Source: Candidatus Poribacteria bacterium (GTDB lineage Bacteria > Poribacteria > WGA-4E > WGA-3G). From it: DNA of 64,000 nucleotides. The position numbers were made by a program, and so were the translations under genes. The notes under the pieces were generated by a model. That model did not search any database. It saw only the letters and a list, made by a program, of their open reading frames with translations, and was not told the DNA's origin. This document shows, in pieces, positions 8,385-17,975 of this stretch; position 1 is the stretch's first letter, and each line of letters begins with the position of its first letter. The stretch covers positions 1 through 64,000 of the forward strand of contig JAGFCA010000014.1 in the NCBI GenBank assembly GCA_022394755.1, written 5' to 3'.

Positions 8385-8746
8385 TCTGAATAGCGGATTA
8401 CGCGGATAAGAGGGGTTGGGTGTGGGTGGTTTTCTTATATGAAAAGCGGTCTATAAGGGTTTGTATGGTCCCTACACACATTTCGCACCGTTGATGATAA
8501 TTATTTATCTGAATCACGGATTACGCTGATTACACGGATTACGCGGAGAAGAGGGGTTTGGGGGATGATTTTCTTATATGAAAAGCGGTTTATAAGGATT
8601 TGTATGTTTTATACACACATTTCATCCCGTGGGGCTAATTATTTATCTGAATCACGGATTACGCGGAGAAGAAGGGTTTGGGTGGGGAAGGTTTTCTTAT
8701 TTGAAAAAACGGATTATACAGGATTACGAGGAGAAGAGAGGTTTGG
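8385..8746 (+). repeat. Tandem array of the compound GGATTAC/CACATTTCGC repeat
   Basis: Three degenerate units start at TCTGAAT (about 8385, 8508 and 8646). Each has GGATTACGCGG...GAAGAGGGGTTTGGG, then TTTTCTTATATGAAAAGCGG, then TTTGTATG, and the first two end with TACACACATTTCRYMCCG (8477-8496, 8616-8637). The third unit runs into another GGATTA unit at 8709. Confidence 0.65.
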
Positions 8747-8870
8747 ACGTGGATATAGGAAAATACTTGCATAATAATGCTTGTTAGGGTATTCTTATTA
8801 GGTATAAGCGTATCTTAGACCCTTATTCGTAAGGTTGGATCATAATCGAGTATATACTGGAGAATTGTGG

Positions 8871-9569
8871 ATGGCATCTAAACTATCCATTGTAATTCCG
8901 ATTTACAATGAAGCTGAACATTTAGAAGAGATTCTTCGGCAAATTGAAGCAGTTGAAATCGGCATGGAAAAAGAGATGATTCTGGTAGACGATTGTTCTA
9001 CTGATGGCACTCGTGAAATATTAAAGAAACTTGAAGAGTCAACAGAAAATACAGCTAAGATTTTCTATCATGAAGTTAATCGCGGTAAAGGTGCGACTGT
9101 TCGTACGGGGTTTGAACATATTACCGGTGAGATTACGTTGGTTCAAGATGCGGATTTGGAATATGATCCGAATGATTATCCCAAACTCCTTCAACCAATT
9201 TTAGATGACACAGCGGATGTTGTATACGGTTCCCGTTTTATGCAGGGACGACAAGAGGGTCTGTTGCGTAGTTATCTTGCGAACCGTTTCCTGACTTTCC
9301 TTGCGAATGTTGTGAATGGTACAAAGTTAACAGATATGGAGACTTGCTACAAGGTCATTAAGACAGACATCTTGAAAGATATTTCTCTAAGTTCTGATAG
9401 ATTTGGCTTTGAACCTGAAATTACCGCCAAACTCGCTAAACGCAAATGTAAGATTATTGATGTACCTATTAGCTACCGTGGTAGAGATTATGATGAAGGA
9501 AAGACAGTTAGTTGGAAAGATGGTATTGCAGCAATAATTCATATATTTCGTTTTAGATTTTTCTCATAG
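8871..9569 (+). CDS. Family 2 glycosyltransferase (dolichol-phosphate mannosyltransferase-like)
   Basis: A 232-residue protein with a complete GT-A domain: SIVIPIYNEAEHLEEIL at the N-terminus, VDDCSTDGT, the metal-binding DxD in VQDADLEYDP, and the C-terminal GFEPEITAKLAKR and SYRGRDYDEGKTVSW typical of polyprenyl-phosphate mannose/glucose synthases. I use the ATG at 8871 because GGAG (8859-8862) lies 8 bases before it; a start 12 codons earlier lacks a ribosome site. It has no membrane helices, so it should act at the cytoplasmic face, moving a sugar from an NDP-sugar to a lipid or glycan. It precedes the helicase gene by 28 bases. Confidence 0.9.
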   Translation: MASKLSIVIPIYNEAEHLEEILRQIEAVEIGMEKEMILVDDCSTDGTREILKKLEESTENTAKIFYHEVNRGKGATVRTGFEHITGEITLVQDADLEYDPNDYPKLLQPILDDTADVVYGSRFMQGRQEGLLRSYLANRFLTFLANVVNGTKLTDMETCYKVIKTDILKDISLSSDRFGFEPEITAKLAKRKCKIIDVPISYRGRDYDEGKTVSWKDGIAAIIHIFRFRFFS

Positions 9570-9597
9570 ATTTTCCCACCTTTAGGTTGTTCATTTT

Positions 9598-11385
9598 ATG
9601 GGTAATTTACAAGATCTGCTAAGAGAGGTAGATGAGATCCTGAATACATCAAAGGATGATAGCGGAGGAGACTCAGGACCAGCAGTACCAGAGAATTACC
9701 AACCCACAGACGATGAAATTCTCAACAACCTTAGTAAATACTTCTCATATTCAGAATTTCGTGAAGGTCAACGAGAAATAATCGAAGCGATTTTATCTGG
9801 TGAGAATGTATTTGCGGTTTTTCCTACCGGTCATGGCAAATCGTTATGTTATCAACTTCCTGCTTTAATGCTATCTGGATTAACAGTGGTGGTTTCCCCG
9901 TTAATCTCTCTCATGAAAGACCAAGTTGATACATTGAGATCCCGTGGCATAACGTCCGTATCTCTATTAAACAGTTCACAAACTTGGGATGAATATCGGC
10001 ATGAGATTACTCGTTTAAAACAGGGTAAGATTAAGCTTCTTTATGTTTCACCAGAAAAACTCAGAAGTAGACGTTTTTTAGATCTTCTGAATACAGTGCT
10101 GATTTCTCTATTTGTAATTGATGAAGCACATTGTATATCGCAATGGGGTCGAGATTTTCGTCCTGCCTATTTATCTATTTGTGATGCGATAAATACGTTA
10201 TACCCTAAGACAATTGCACTCTTCACAGCAACTGCCCCACCTGATATTAGGGAAGATATTCTGAGTGTTTTGGATATTCCTGAACCCAAGGTATTAATTC
10301 AAGGTATTGAGAGAAACAACCTTCGTCTTGCAGTCCATGAAAGTAAAAAGAAAGATGGTAAATATGATCTGCTGGATGCCTATATCGGTTCACTTACTGG
10401 GAAAGGGATAATCTATGCAGGTAGACGTGTGGAAACTGAAGAAATATCGACATATTTAAAAGACTATAACATCCGCGCTGATTATTATCATGCGGGTCGT
10501 GAACCTGATGAGCGTAGTTATATTCAGGATGCATTTTTTGATGATAGTGATAATGGCTTGGATGTAGTGGTTGCAACAAATGCATTTGGAATGGGAATTG
10601 ATAAAGCAAATATACGTTACATTATTCACTGGACTATGACAGGAACACTTGAGGAATATTGTCAAGAATTTGGTAGAGCAGGACGTGATGGTGAGAATTC
10701 GGATTGTCTGCTGTTTTATTATCATGATGATCGTAAGTTACATGAATATTTTATTCGTGAGAGTTCACCTGACAAACCCGCATTATTGAAACTACTAAAG
10801 GAGCTTGAACAGTATAAAGGTGTTGATGGTTATCGGATGATGGCGATGGATGAATTGGAGTGGAAAACGGGTATTAAGGAAGCGAAAATCCGTGTATGTT
10901 TATCCTACTTAGAAAAGCTTGGATTTTTAAAGAGATGGTTCAATGTACCGTCTCGTTTCTCGGTAAGACTTAGGCATGATGCGAATGCTGAACAGACAGC
11001 CAATCCTGAACTGTTCTCGCAACTTCAAAGGTATCAAACCACAGATCTATTGACATTCAGCCAGAGTATTAATTTGAATCCCCGAATTGTGATGGAACAA
11101 CTGACAGAGATTCAAAGTGAAGGCCATCTTCAATATTGGGGTCAAGACGATCTAATGTTAATTCAGCTTTTAATGGATAGTGAATTGTTTGAATCTCTAT
11201 CTGAAGAACAGATGGGGTTTGGAGATTATGTCAAAACCAGAAAACGTAGAATTGACAGGATGGTGTATTACGCTTCATCTATGGATTGTCGGATGAAAGT
11301 TATTCGGGAGTATTTCGGAGAGAACGTGGCAAAGGATTACCAGTGTGGGACATGTGATAGGTGTGAAAATAAAGTTGTGGAATAA
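9598..11385 (+). CDS. RecQ-family ATP-dependent DNA helicase
   Basis: A 595-residue superfamily-2 helicase. Walker A is FPTGHGKS (75-82), the DEAH box is at 175-178 (VIDEAHCISQWGRDFRPAY), and FTATAPPDIREDI and the motif VI region FGRAGRDG are present. The last 35 residues hold four cysteines (564, 583, 586, 589; CGTCDRC) that should bind zinc. The cysteine cluster sits at the very C-terminus, after the winged-helix-like region, and no HRDC domain follows. It would unwind DNA 3'-5' in recombination or fork repair. Likely co-transcribed with the glycosyltransferase only by proximity. Confidence 0.9.
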   Translation: MGNLQDLLREVDEILNTSKDDSGGDSGPAVPENYQPTDDEILNNLSKYFSYSEFREGQREIIEAILSGENVFAVFPTGHGKSLCYQLPALMLSGLTVVVSPLISLMKDQVDTLRSRGITSVSLLNSSQTWDEYRHEITRLKQGKIKLLYVSPEKLRSRRFLDLLNTVLISLFVIDEAHCISQWGRDFRPAYLSICDAINTLYPKTIALFTATAPPDIREDILSVLDIPEPKVLIQGIERNNLRLAVHESKKKDGKYDLLDAYIGSLTGKGIIYAGRRVETEEISTYLKDYNIRADYYHAGREPDERSYIQDAFFDDSDNGLDVVVATNAFGMGIDKANIRYIIHWTMTGTLEEYCQEFGRAGRDGENSDCLLFYYHDDRKLHEYFIRESSPDKPALLKLLKELEQYKGVDGYRMMAMDELEWKTGIKEAKIRVCLSYLEKLGFLKRWFNVPSRFSVRLRHDANAEQTANPELFSQLQRYQTTDLLTFSQSINLNPRIVMEQLTEIQSEGHLQYWGQDDLMLIQLLMDSELFESLSEEQMGFGDYVKTRKRRIDRMVYYASSMDCRMKVIREYFGENVAKDYQCGTCDRCENKVVE

Positions 11386-11414
11386 GGAAACTTTTATATG
11401 TATCAGGCAAGGTT

Positions 11415-11437
11415 ATAGACTAAACCATTTAGTTTAT
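11415..11437 (+). terminator. Weak terminator-like hairpin after the helicase gene
   Basis: ATAGACTAAA / TTTAGTTTAT pair over 10 bp (one G-U) around CCA, followed by ATTTTATG. It is 29 bases after the stop. The stem is AT-rich, so its strength is doubtful. Confidence 0.35.
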
Positions 11438-11460
11438 ATTTTATGCAGTGTTTTGAGTTG

Positions 11461-11494
11461 TCTGAATCTCGGATTACACGTCGAAGAAAGGACT
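11461..11494 (+). repeat. GGATTAC-type dispersed repeat, short copy
   Basis: TCTGAATCTCGGATTACACG followed by TCGAAGAAAGGAC. It belongs to the same family as the copies at 966 and 8385-8746. Confidence 0.5.
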
Positions 11495-11633
11495 TTTTTG
11501 GAAGGATTTTATTAATAACTAAAACATAGACTTTATCACAAATCGAACTTATCAAAAGACAGAAAATGGTTCGGGATATAACGATTTTCTCCAAAATTGC
11601 CGTTAATGGGTGTTCTTTTATTGACACCCCATA

Positions 11634-11658
11634 GAGCGGTTAGATGTTACTCCTACCG
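11634..11658 (+). repeat. GCGGTTAGAAACCGC-type repeat, degenerate copy
   Basis: GAGCGGTTAGATGTTACTCCTACCG-like copy downstream of larC. The outer parts are kept (AGCGGTTAGA, TCCTACCG) but the stem is lost. Confidence 0.4.
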
Positions 11659-11677
11659 TAGCATAGGATAGTTGAAA

Positions 11678-12952
11678 TTATAATTCTCTGATTGCATCTT
11701 GGTATACCGATTGGAATGGTATACCATTTTTTTCTGCAATAGCCTTACAATCTTCAAATTCTGGAACGGTTTTAATTAGTTGTCCGTTTAAGACTCCTTG
11801 TTTTGCTTTGATGATTCCCCACTTGGTTTTTATCTCAATAAAGTCTCTGTCAAGGATGACGCGATCCGCTGCATAAAATCTAACGCCGAATGTAGTCGTT
11901 TCAGTTAATAAGAGTTGTATGAGTTGATCTCTGATCTCTGATGGACAGAGAACACTAATCTGTGTGCCAGGTCTTCCTTTTTTCATTTGAATTGGCATGA
12001 AGAATACATCCAATGCCCCCTGTTCAAACAGTTTTTCCATTACGTATCCGTATATTTCAGGGGACATATCATCAAGGTTCGTCTCAATGATATCTATACT
12101 GCCATTTTCACCAGATGTAGAATCATGTTCACTATTTAAAGATGCCTGATCAGTAGTTAGCTGACCATCTCCTTGTTTTTTGTCTTTTGGTGTAGCTTTT
12201 TCTCCAATACAGACCCTTAATAGATTTGGTTGTTCCTTAAGATCTCTTGTTCCCGCTCCATAACCGATTGCTTCCAGTGTCATATCAGGTATAGGACCAA
12301 ATTCATTTGCTATTGATGTGATGATTGCTGCCCCAGTTGGCGTAACTAATTCCTTTGGTATATCTGTCTGTCGAATAGGTATTCCATTTAATAGTTCCAT
12401 AGTCCCTGGAACTGGAACAGGCATTAATCCGTGTGCACAACGTACAAAACCTCGTCCTAAAGTAAGAGGTGATGAATATATCTCTTTAATATCAAGTAGC
12501 GATAACCCAATAACCGCACCAACAACATCAACGATGGAATCTATCCCACTTACTTCATGGAGATGTACATGATTCTTATCTTTGTTGTGAACCTTTGCTT
12601 CCGCCTCTGCGAGTCTATCAAAAATTTGCTTCGAGGTATCCAGTATATCTGAATTTAATCCACTTCTATCAAGTAGTTCAAAGATATCTGCTAGGTGTCG
12701 AGAAGGTCCATGTGAATGATCATGATGGTGGTGATCTCCAGTATGTGTTTCTTCTGATGTTTCTACACAAGCCTGGGTGCCGGAAATATTGTGTTTATTT
12801 GCTTTCTGAAAATGTAGTGTGAATTCTTCCTCAATGTTGAGTCTTGCCAATTGTGAAGACAACTCATTGACATCTGCACCTACATCAACGAGAGCACCGA
12901 GTACCATGTCCCCGCTAATACCAGAGAAACAGTCAAAATATGCGATTTTCAA
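11678..12952 (-). CDS. larC: Nickel pincer cofactor biosynthesis protein LarC
   Basis: A 424-residue protein with the hallmark N-terminus MKIAYFDCFSGISGDMVLGA and the family motifs VHLHEVSGIDSIVDVVG, PVPVPGTMELL, TPTGAAI and ETNLDDMSPEIYGYVMEKL. A histidine-rich loop (residues 74-81) probably binds nickel. LarC inserts nickel into the pyridinium dithiocarboxylate precursor that LarB and LarE make, producing the cofactor of lactate racemase and other LarA homologues. It is encoded as one continuous frame, unlike the split larC1/larC2 of lactobacilli. larA, larB and larE are not in the window. Confidence 0.93.
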   Translation of the reverse strand: MKIAYFDCFSGISGDMVLGALVDVGADVNELSSQLARLNIEEEFTLHFQKANKHNISGTQACVETSEETHTGDHHHHDHSHGPSRHLADIFELLDRSGLNSDILDTSKQIFDRLAEAEAKVHNKDKNHVHLHEVSGIDSIVDVVGAVIGLSLLDIKEIYSSPLTLGRGFVRCAHGLMPVPVPGTMELLNGIPIRQTDIPKELVTPTGAAIITSIANEFGPIPDMTLEAIGYGAGTRDLKEQPNLLRVCIGEKATPKDKKQGDGQLTTDQASLNSEHDSTSGENGSIDIIETNLDDMSPEIYGYVMEKLFEQGALDVFFMPIQMKKGRPGTQISVLCPSEIRDQLIQLLLTETTTFGVRFYAADRVILDRDFIEIKTKWGIIKAKQGVLNGQLIKTVPEFEDCKAIAEKNGIPFQSVYQDAIREL

Positions 12953-13091
12953 TATGTACCCCTTCGGTGATTTATTTTTATAGTAATTCCTGTGGGATCA
13001 GTTTAAGTGCCTATTGAAATAAGTGTATTGAAAGTAAAAAAGTTTTCATTTGGATTGAATAGAAATCGTTCCAAACGAGAGTATATAAAAT

Positions 13092-13118
13092 TGGTGAATC
13101 CGTATTAAGGATTCACCA
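13092..13118 (-). terminator. Hairpin terminator after the sigma-factor gene
   Basis: TGGTGAATCC / GGATTCACCA form a perfect 10-bp stem around a 7-base loop, 40 bases past the stop of the sigma gene on the minus strand. An AATTTTATATAC run follows on that strand. It separates the sigma gene from larC. Confidence 0.65.
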
Positions 13119-13157
13119 TGGTTAGAAACAGCATCTACCTTGTTTAATGGTTACATC

Positions 13158-14822
13158 TTATTTTCGGAAAAGTTCCATCAATAACTCTTTTGGCTCATGT
13201 CGTCTGAGTTTATTTAAAGCTTCAACTTCAATTTGGCGTACTCGTTCACGACTAATCTCAAGTTTTTTCCCAATATCAGCAAGAGTATATTCAGTACCAT
13301 CAATTAACCCGTATCGTAGAACGATAACATGTGTTTCGCGTGGATTTAGAGTTTTATTTAACACCTCTTCAATAGCTTCAATTTTAGAGAAGTTTACCAA
13401 CTCAGTTTCGGGAGAAATTTGTGCATGATCAGGAATCATATCACGAATAGGCACTTCTGGTGAAGCCTCATTTATGGGTGCATCCAATGAAATAGGATCT
13501 TTAGTAGCTTGTAGAATTTCGTCAACCTTTTTCTCTGTGAGATCCACTTCACCTGCGATTTCTTTAAGAGTTGGTTCACGTCCGAGTGTTACAGTAAGGT
13601 TAGACTGCACCTGTTTAATTAATCTCCGTGTTTCGCCGATATAACATGGTACACGAATGATCTGTCCCTGTTGGTCTAATGCTCTCTTGATAGATTGCAT
13701 AACCCACCAAGTTGCGTATGTACTAAACCGAAATTTGAGAGAATGATCGAATTTTTCAACAGCTTTCATGAGACCAATGCTCCCTTCTTGCATCAGATCA
13801 AGGAAAGATAAAGAGGTCTTATTGAAATGATGTTGTTTTGCGATACTTGCCACTAACCGAAGATTTGCCTCAACGATTTTGCGTTTTGTACCGTGAGAAA
13901 GTTTATCTGCAGTTCTAAGTTTTTCACACAAAGCCTTCACATGTGAGTTTTCAGCTTTGATATTCTCCAATAAAGGATCCAAAGTACTCGGAGTCCAATT
14001 GATTATTGAGGTATGTTCATCTTCAATCGTAGTCACTTCAAGTAACAAGGGTCGTGGCATTTTGTTGAGAAGTCTTGAGATCTCATAATGTAGCAATTCA
14101 AAAGATTGAAATAAGTCTGTTTGTTCTTTCTCATCCAATTGGTTTGTATCTGAAGTGAATTCTATAGTCTTTACAATAGATTCATCAAATTCCTTAGTGG
14201 CAGTATTCACAATCTTAAATTTGTGATTTACTTCATCAATACTTGCCCGTATTTGATTACGAGCATAAGTAGTAAACTTTTGGTCATTATCAGGTGTCCA
14301 TTTTTCTATAGCCTTGATAAGGCCAAGATAGCCTGCTTGCATAATTTCATGAATTGTGTCATTATCATAGTCTTGTGTATTGACATATTTCTTAATAAGG
14401 TGTAAATTTCCCATGAGAAGACTTGTTCTGATCTCCATCATAAGATCTCTTTTCTTATCTAAATTAGATAACAAGTCATCAATATATTCAATATTTGAAG
14501 AAAGTTGATCAATGATGAGTCCATGATCAGTCTGATGTGGTTTGAATATGCCTTCATTGGATCGACGACTTTTTGCTGGCAAATCAAGCGACTGTAAACC
14601 CCATAGTGGTAGTTGTTTGAAATATTGTTTAAATTTCTCAATACCTTTTTCATAGTCCTTAAAGAGAGCTTTCTCCTGTTTTGCACCTAACAAAGGTGTT
14701 TTTGCAATAGTCTGTAGATATGCGAAGGTCTCATCCTTAGTTGATGATGAAACCTCATCTCTCTTACTATCAGGGGGTATCATATCGAATTCAACTTGTT
14801 CTGTATGGTAATAGTCTTTCAT
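13158..14822 (-). CDS. Sigma-70 family RNA polymerase sigma factor with a duplicated region 2
   Basis: A 554-residue sigma factor. Residues 30-60 resemble region 1.2 ([15 protein letters not shown]). Canonical region 2 lies at ~315-395 ([50 protein letters not shown]), region 3 at ~398-445, and region 4 at ~480-545 ([33 protein letters not shown]). A second, diverged region-2-like module is at ~135-215: [46 protein letters not shown]. In the canonical 2.4 helix the usual RQAI(T/S)R is MQSIKR, so -10 recognition may differ. A hairpin terminator follows. Whether this is the housekeeping factor or an alternative group-2 factor cannot be settled from the window. Confidence 0.9.
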   Translation of the reverse strand: MKDYYHTEQVEFDMIPPDSKRDEVSSSTKDETFAYLQTIAKTPLLGAKQEKALFKDYEKGIEKFKQYFKQLPLWGLQSLDLPAKSRRSNEGIFKPHQTDHGLIIDQLSSNIEYIDDLLSNLDKKRDLMMEIRTSLLMGNLHLIKKYVNTQDYDNDTIHEIMQAGYLGLIKAIEKWTPDNDQKFTTYARNQIRASIDEVNHKFKIVNTATKEFDESIVKTIEFTSDTNQLDEKEQTDLFQSFELLHYEISRLLNKMPRPLLLEVTTIEDEHTSIINWTPSTLDPLLENIKAENSHVKALCEKLRTADKLSHGTKRKIVEANLRLVASIAKQHHFNKTSLSFLDLMQEGSIGLMKAVEKFDHSLKFRFSTYATWWVMQSIKRALDQQGQIIRVPCYIGETRRLIKQVQSNLTVTLGREPTLKEIAGEVDLTEKKVDEILQATKDPISLDAPINEASPEVPIRDMIPDHAQISPETELVNFSKIEAIEEVLNKTLNPRETHVIVLRYGLIDGTEYTLADIGKKLEISRERVRQIEVEALNKLRRHEPKELLMELFRK

Positions 14823-15036
14823 TTATGTTCCCTCGAATTTAGGTTTAGTTACACACAAACAGCCATTGTCGTCTTCTATATAGGTGTAAATACAACTAAT
14901 TGGATAGTTAAACTAAAAACCTAAATGTAATTTTGTCAAAATTATTATATAATATCTTGCAGGGTCTTTTTTCTTTATGTAATAAAAGTCTCAATATTTT
15001 TTAATTTGCGTTTCACTCACATAATCGGAGGAATAT

Positions 15037-15612
15037 ATGCAAGAAAAACCGAACAATGAAGTTTTACAACGTTTTCAATCTGGTGATACATTTGCAAACG
15101 AAGATCTATCAAACATAGATTTATCTAACCACTCGTTAGTTGGTATAGATTTCTCTGGAACGAATTTAAGTGGTGCGATCTTGAAAAACACCGATTTAAC
15201 AGACGGTAACCTTAATGATGCTAACCTTGAAGGTGCAGATTTATCAGATGCTATATTATTACGAACTTACTTAGTTGGTGCGAACTTGACAGAAACCACC
15301 TTAGAAAACGCCAATTTATTTGGAGCGTTTCTAAGTGGGAGTTTACTCTCAGGCACAAATTTTCGTGGTGCAGATTTGCGAAGAGCCACTCTTGGATGTC
15401 CAAAATGTATTCCAACAGCACCATTTGGAAATTTAACTACATTCGAGAATGCTAACCTTGAAGAAGCGATCTTTGGTGAAATTAAATTAGATGGAATCGT
15501 CCTACTGGGTGCCAAATTCAATGGGGCTTATCTTTATGAAGTTGATTTATCCGAAGCTATATATCGTGAATCTGATCTTGAAGGTGCAATTACTAAACAG
15601 GGTAGAAATTAA
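15037..15612 (+). CDS. Pentapeptide-repeat protein
   Basis: A 191-residue protein made almost entirely of A(D/N)LXX pentapeptide repeats from residue 23 onward (e.g. ANLEGADLSDAILLRTYLVG), which form a right-handed quadrilateral beta-helix. The array is interrupted near residue 128 by GCPKCIPTAPFGNLTTF, a two-cysteine insert. There is no signal peptide. The biochemical role is unknown; some family members mimic DNA and protect gyrase, but nothing here shows that. GGAGG at 15027-15031 is placed 5 bases before the ATG. It is divergent from the sigma-factor gene, with which it shares a 214-base promoter region. Confidence 0.88.
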   Translation: MQEKPNNEVLQRFQSGDTFANEDLSNIDLSNHSLVGIDFSGTNLSGAILKNTDLTDGNLNDANLEGADLSDAILLRTYLVGANLTETTLENANLFGAFLSGSLLSGTNFRGADLRRATLGCPKCIPTAPFGNLTTFENANLEEAIFGEIKLDGIVLLGAKFNGAYLYEVDLSEAIYRESDLEGAITKQGRN

Positions 15613-16115
15613 TAAAAATCGGAATTTCAACAAAAAGGCAGCCCAATATCCTAACTATTTACTGTTAGGACTCTATACAATATGAATATGAATTACACTT
15701 TTAGCAACGATTCATAATTAACTTGACATTAGGTGTGACGATTAATTGACAAATTAGTTTACAGTTGACAATATTACGTAAGTTGCCGTCTATAGAAAAA
15801 ATATTTTTTTGATTGTACATATTCTGTGGCGTAGACTGGAATTTTTACGCCACAGACCTTTACGATTCATCTAACCCACTTCTGATAAAGGTTTGGCTAC
15901 CAAAATTTTTTTCAGTATGAAGGATTATTTTATAAATTCAAAAATGGTCTTTCAGTAGATTAATCAGGATATACACACTTTAATCGAATCTTCGACATAT
16001 ATTTTGGACCTGGAACCTTTTATCTTTTATTTCACGGATTGAGTTTTTGGGTTATTCCACCAAATTACGACGCAATCTGTTATATTTTATAATAGTCACA
16101 CCAGAATCTTGATAA
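15613..16115. other. Gene-free region
   Basis: No gene seen between the pentapeptide gene and the end of the ABC transporter gene. It contains a short CCTAAC/GTTAGG hairpin (15650-15669) that might end the upstream transcript, three TTGACA hexamers between 15720 and 15780 without matching -10 boxes, and the 10-bp inverted repeat at 15824-15855. Confidence 0.5.
15824..15855. repeat. 10-bp perfect inverted repeat
   Basis: CTGTGGCGTA and TACGCCACAG flank a 12-base loop. No T-run follows on either strand, so this is not a standard terminator. Its role is unknown. Confidence 0.55.
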
Positions 16116-17939
16116 TTATGCAAAAATTTGTTGTTCACATAATTTACTATATATACCACGATTTGCGATGAGTGAATCATGTGTACCAGATTCAGCGATT
16201 TTTCCATCACTGATGACCATTATTTTGTCTGCTCCCATAACAGTAGTAAGACGGTGTGCGATTACAAAACTTGTTCTACCCTCCATCAGATTCGATAAAG
16301 ATTCCTGTATAATTGCCTCTGATTGTGTATCAAGCGAAGAAGTGGCTTCATCAAGCACGAGAATGGGTGCATCTTTTAAAATTGCGCGTGCGATAGATAT
16401 TCTTTGTTTTTCTCCACCAGATAGATATCCTCCTGCTTCACCTATGGTAGTATCATAACCGTTAGACATCTTTTTTATGAATGTATCTGCATTCGCTTTT
16501 ATAGCAGCATTCATGACATCTGAACGTGTAGATTTGTTCGATCCATATTGTATATTTTCGAGGACAGTCCCATCAAAAAGAATAGTATCTTGCGAAACAA
16601 GAGCGATATTCTGTCTTAAAGACTGTAGAGGAACTTGGTTTATCGGTGTCCTATCAATCATAATCTGTCCTGAATCTGGAGTATAGAATCCTTGTAGAAG
16701 GTTTACAAGTGTAGTTTTTCCACTTCCACTGTGTCCAACAAGTGCAATTACCTCGCCTGGTTCAACAATAAAACTAACATCATTTATTACCACATTACTA
16801 TCATAGGAAAAAGTGACATTTTGAAATTCCACACTTCCATTAACGTTAATGAGTTCGTCTGATCCTTGTATAGTATGTGATTGTTCTTCATCAAAATCAG
16901 CGACAAGGAATACACGTTCAGCAGATGCGACACTCTGTTGAAGAACAGTATTCACCCCGCCAATAGTCTTAATAGGTTTATACATCAAACCGACCATAAG
17001 AATATAACCAGCAAACCATCCAATATCTAAGTTTCCATTAATCACCTGCCAACATCCTAATGCAAAGACGAAGGCACTACCTATTGCTGCCAACCAATCA
17101 ATTACAGGAGGAAGAAGAGATGCAAATCTTGCGCGTCGTATAGCAGAATTATATTGTTTAGTAGTTGATGATTTGAACCTTTCAATTTCTACATTTTCTG
17201 CAGTAAAACTCTTTATGATGTTAATACCTGATAAAGTTTCTTTTAATTGCGTGTAAATATCAGAACTCCGCTCCTGTATTTCTGTACTTGATTTACGAAC
17301 TTGTGCTCCAATCCTTGAGATTAAATAGGCAATCAATGGTAAAATAATAAGTGATAGAACCGTCATTTGTATGTTTTTATATAACATTGCTGAAAGGAAT
17401 ATAATCACATTTATGCCGGCACGCATGATGGATGCAGTAGATGCCACTGCTTGTTGTAAGATCCGAACATCTTCAGTGACGCGTGTCATCACATCACCAC
17501 TATGATGTTCAGTGATTACTTTTATAGGAGCATTTATTATTTTCCCATAGAGTTCATTCCTTACATAGAGACTTACTTTATTCCCAACTCGTTCCATAAG
17601 AAAATCACTCCAGAATACAAATATACCTTTAATAAATACTAAACCGATGACCCCACCTAACAACCCTAAAAAGAAACGGATTGCTGTAGAAACATTGGTA
17701 AAAGTGATCTCATACCCATCAAAAAAACCTTTAATAACGAATAGTTGAAAGACTACGGGTTGTTCGGACTGTTGATACCCTTCAAGAGACTTTAAAGCAT
17801 TTAGTGTATCAGCGAAAATTTGAATACGAGCTAATTCACATACAGATACTACCAAGGCACAAGCCATTGCTATAACAATAGACCCGTTGTATGGAGAAAT
17901 ATATGATAGTAAGCGTCTATATATTTGATTCTTAATCAA
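16116..17939 (-). CDS. ABC exporter, MsbA-like half transporter
   Basis: A 607-residue fused transmembrane/ATPase half-transporter that should work as a homodimer. Residues ~1-340 form the six-helix exporter domain. The nucleotide-binding domain has Walker A GHSGSGKT (402-409), the signature LSGGE (506-510), Walker B LVLDEA (527-532) and the H-loop in VIAHRLTTV. The length and order fit MsbA and other lipid or polysaccharide flippases. It ends the minus-strand run GT4 - dehydratase - sugar transferase - sppA - Clp1-like, 36 bases behind the Clp1-like gene, so export of a lipid-linked envelope glycan is a reasonable guess. Confidence 0.88.
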   Translation of the reverse strand: MIKNQIYRRLLSYISPYNGSIVIAMACALVVSVCELARIQIFADTLNALKSLEGYQQSEQPVVFQLFVIKGFFDGYEITFTNVSTAIRFFLGLLGGVIGLVFIKGIFVFWSDFLMERVGNKVSLYVRNELYGKIINAPIKVITEHHSGDVMTRVTEDVRILQQAVASTASIMRAGINVIIFLSAMLYKNIQMTVLSLIILPLIAYLISRIGAQVRKSSTEIQERSSDIYTQLKETLSGINIIKSFTAENVEIERFKSSTTKQYNSAIRRARFASLLPPVIDWLAAIGSAFVFALGCWQVINGNLDIGWFAGYILMVGLMYKPIKTIGGVNTVLQQSVASAERVFLVADFDEEQSHTIQGSDELINVNGSVEFQNVTFSYDSNVVINDVSFIVEPGEVIALVGHSGSGKTTLVNLLQGFYTPDSGQIMIDRTPINQVPLQSLRQNIALVSQDTILFDGTVLENIQYGSNKSTRSDVMNAAIKANADTFIKKMSNGYDTTIGEAGGYLSGGEKQRISIARAILKDAPILVLDEATSSLDTQSEAIIQESLSNLMEGRTSFVIAHRLTTVMGADKIMVISDGKIAESGTHDSLIANRGIYSKLCEQQIFA

Positions 17940-17975
17940 CTCTATATCACCTTGACTTTTTTAATTGTTATATGA

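Larger units (their letters stand above)
7900..8870. other. Long AT-rich gene-free region with tandem repeats
   Basis: No gene seen. 7915-8380 is extremely AT-rich; 7965-8101 carries two 38-base direct repeats; 8385-8746 is a degenerate tandem array of the compound GGATTAC/CACATTTCGC repeat. AT-richness with direct repeats resembles replication or partition sites, but no DnaA-box cluster was recognised. Confidence 0.55.

Noticed and set aside
480..8746. CRISPR array interpretation of the regular repeats
   Set aside because: Units are degenerate, irregularly spaced and contain no constant repeat with unique equal-length spacers; no cas genes are present.
11403..11627. 74-residue minus-strand frame behind the helicase gene
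   Set aside because: Runs across a repeat and a hairpin; no family signal or start site.
15720..15780. Three TTGACA hexamers as promoters
   Set aside because: None has a TATAAT-like box at 16-18 bases and no gene starts downstream on that strand.
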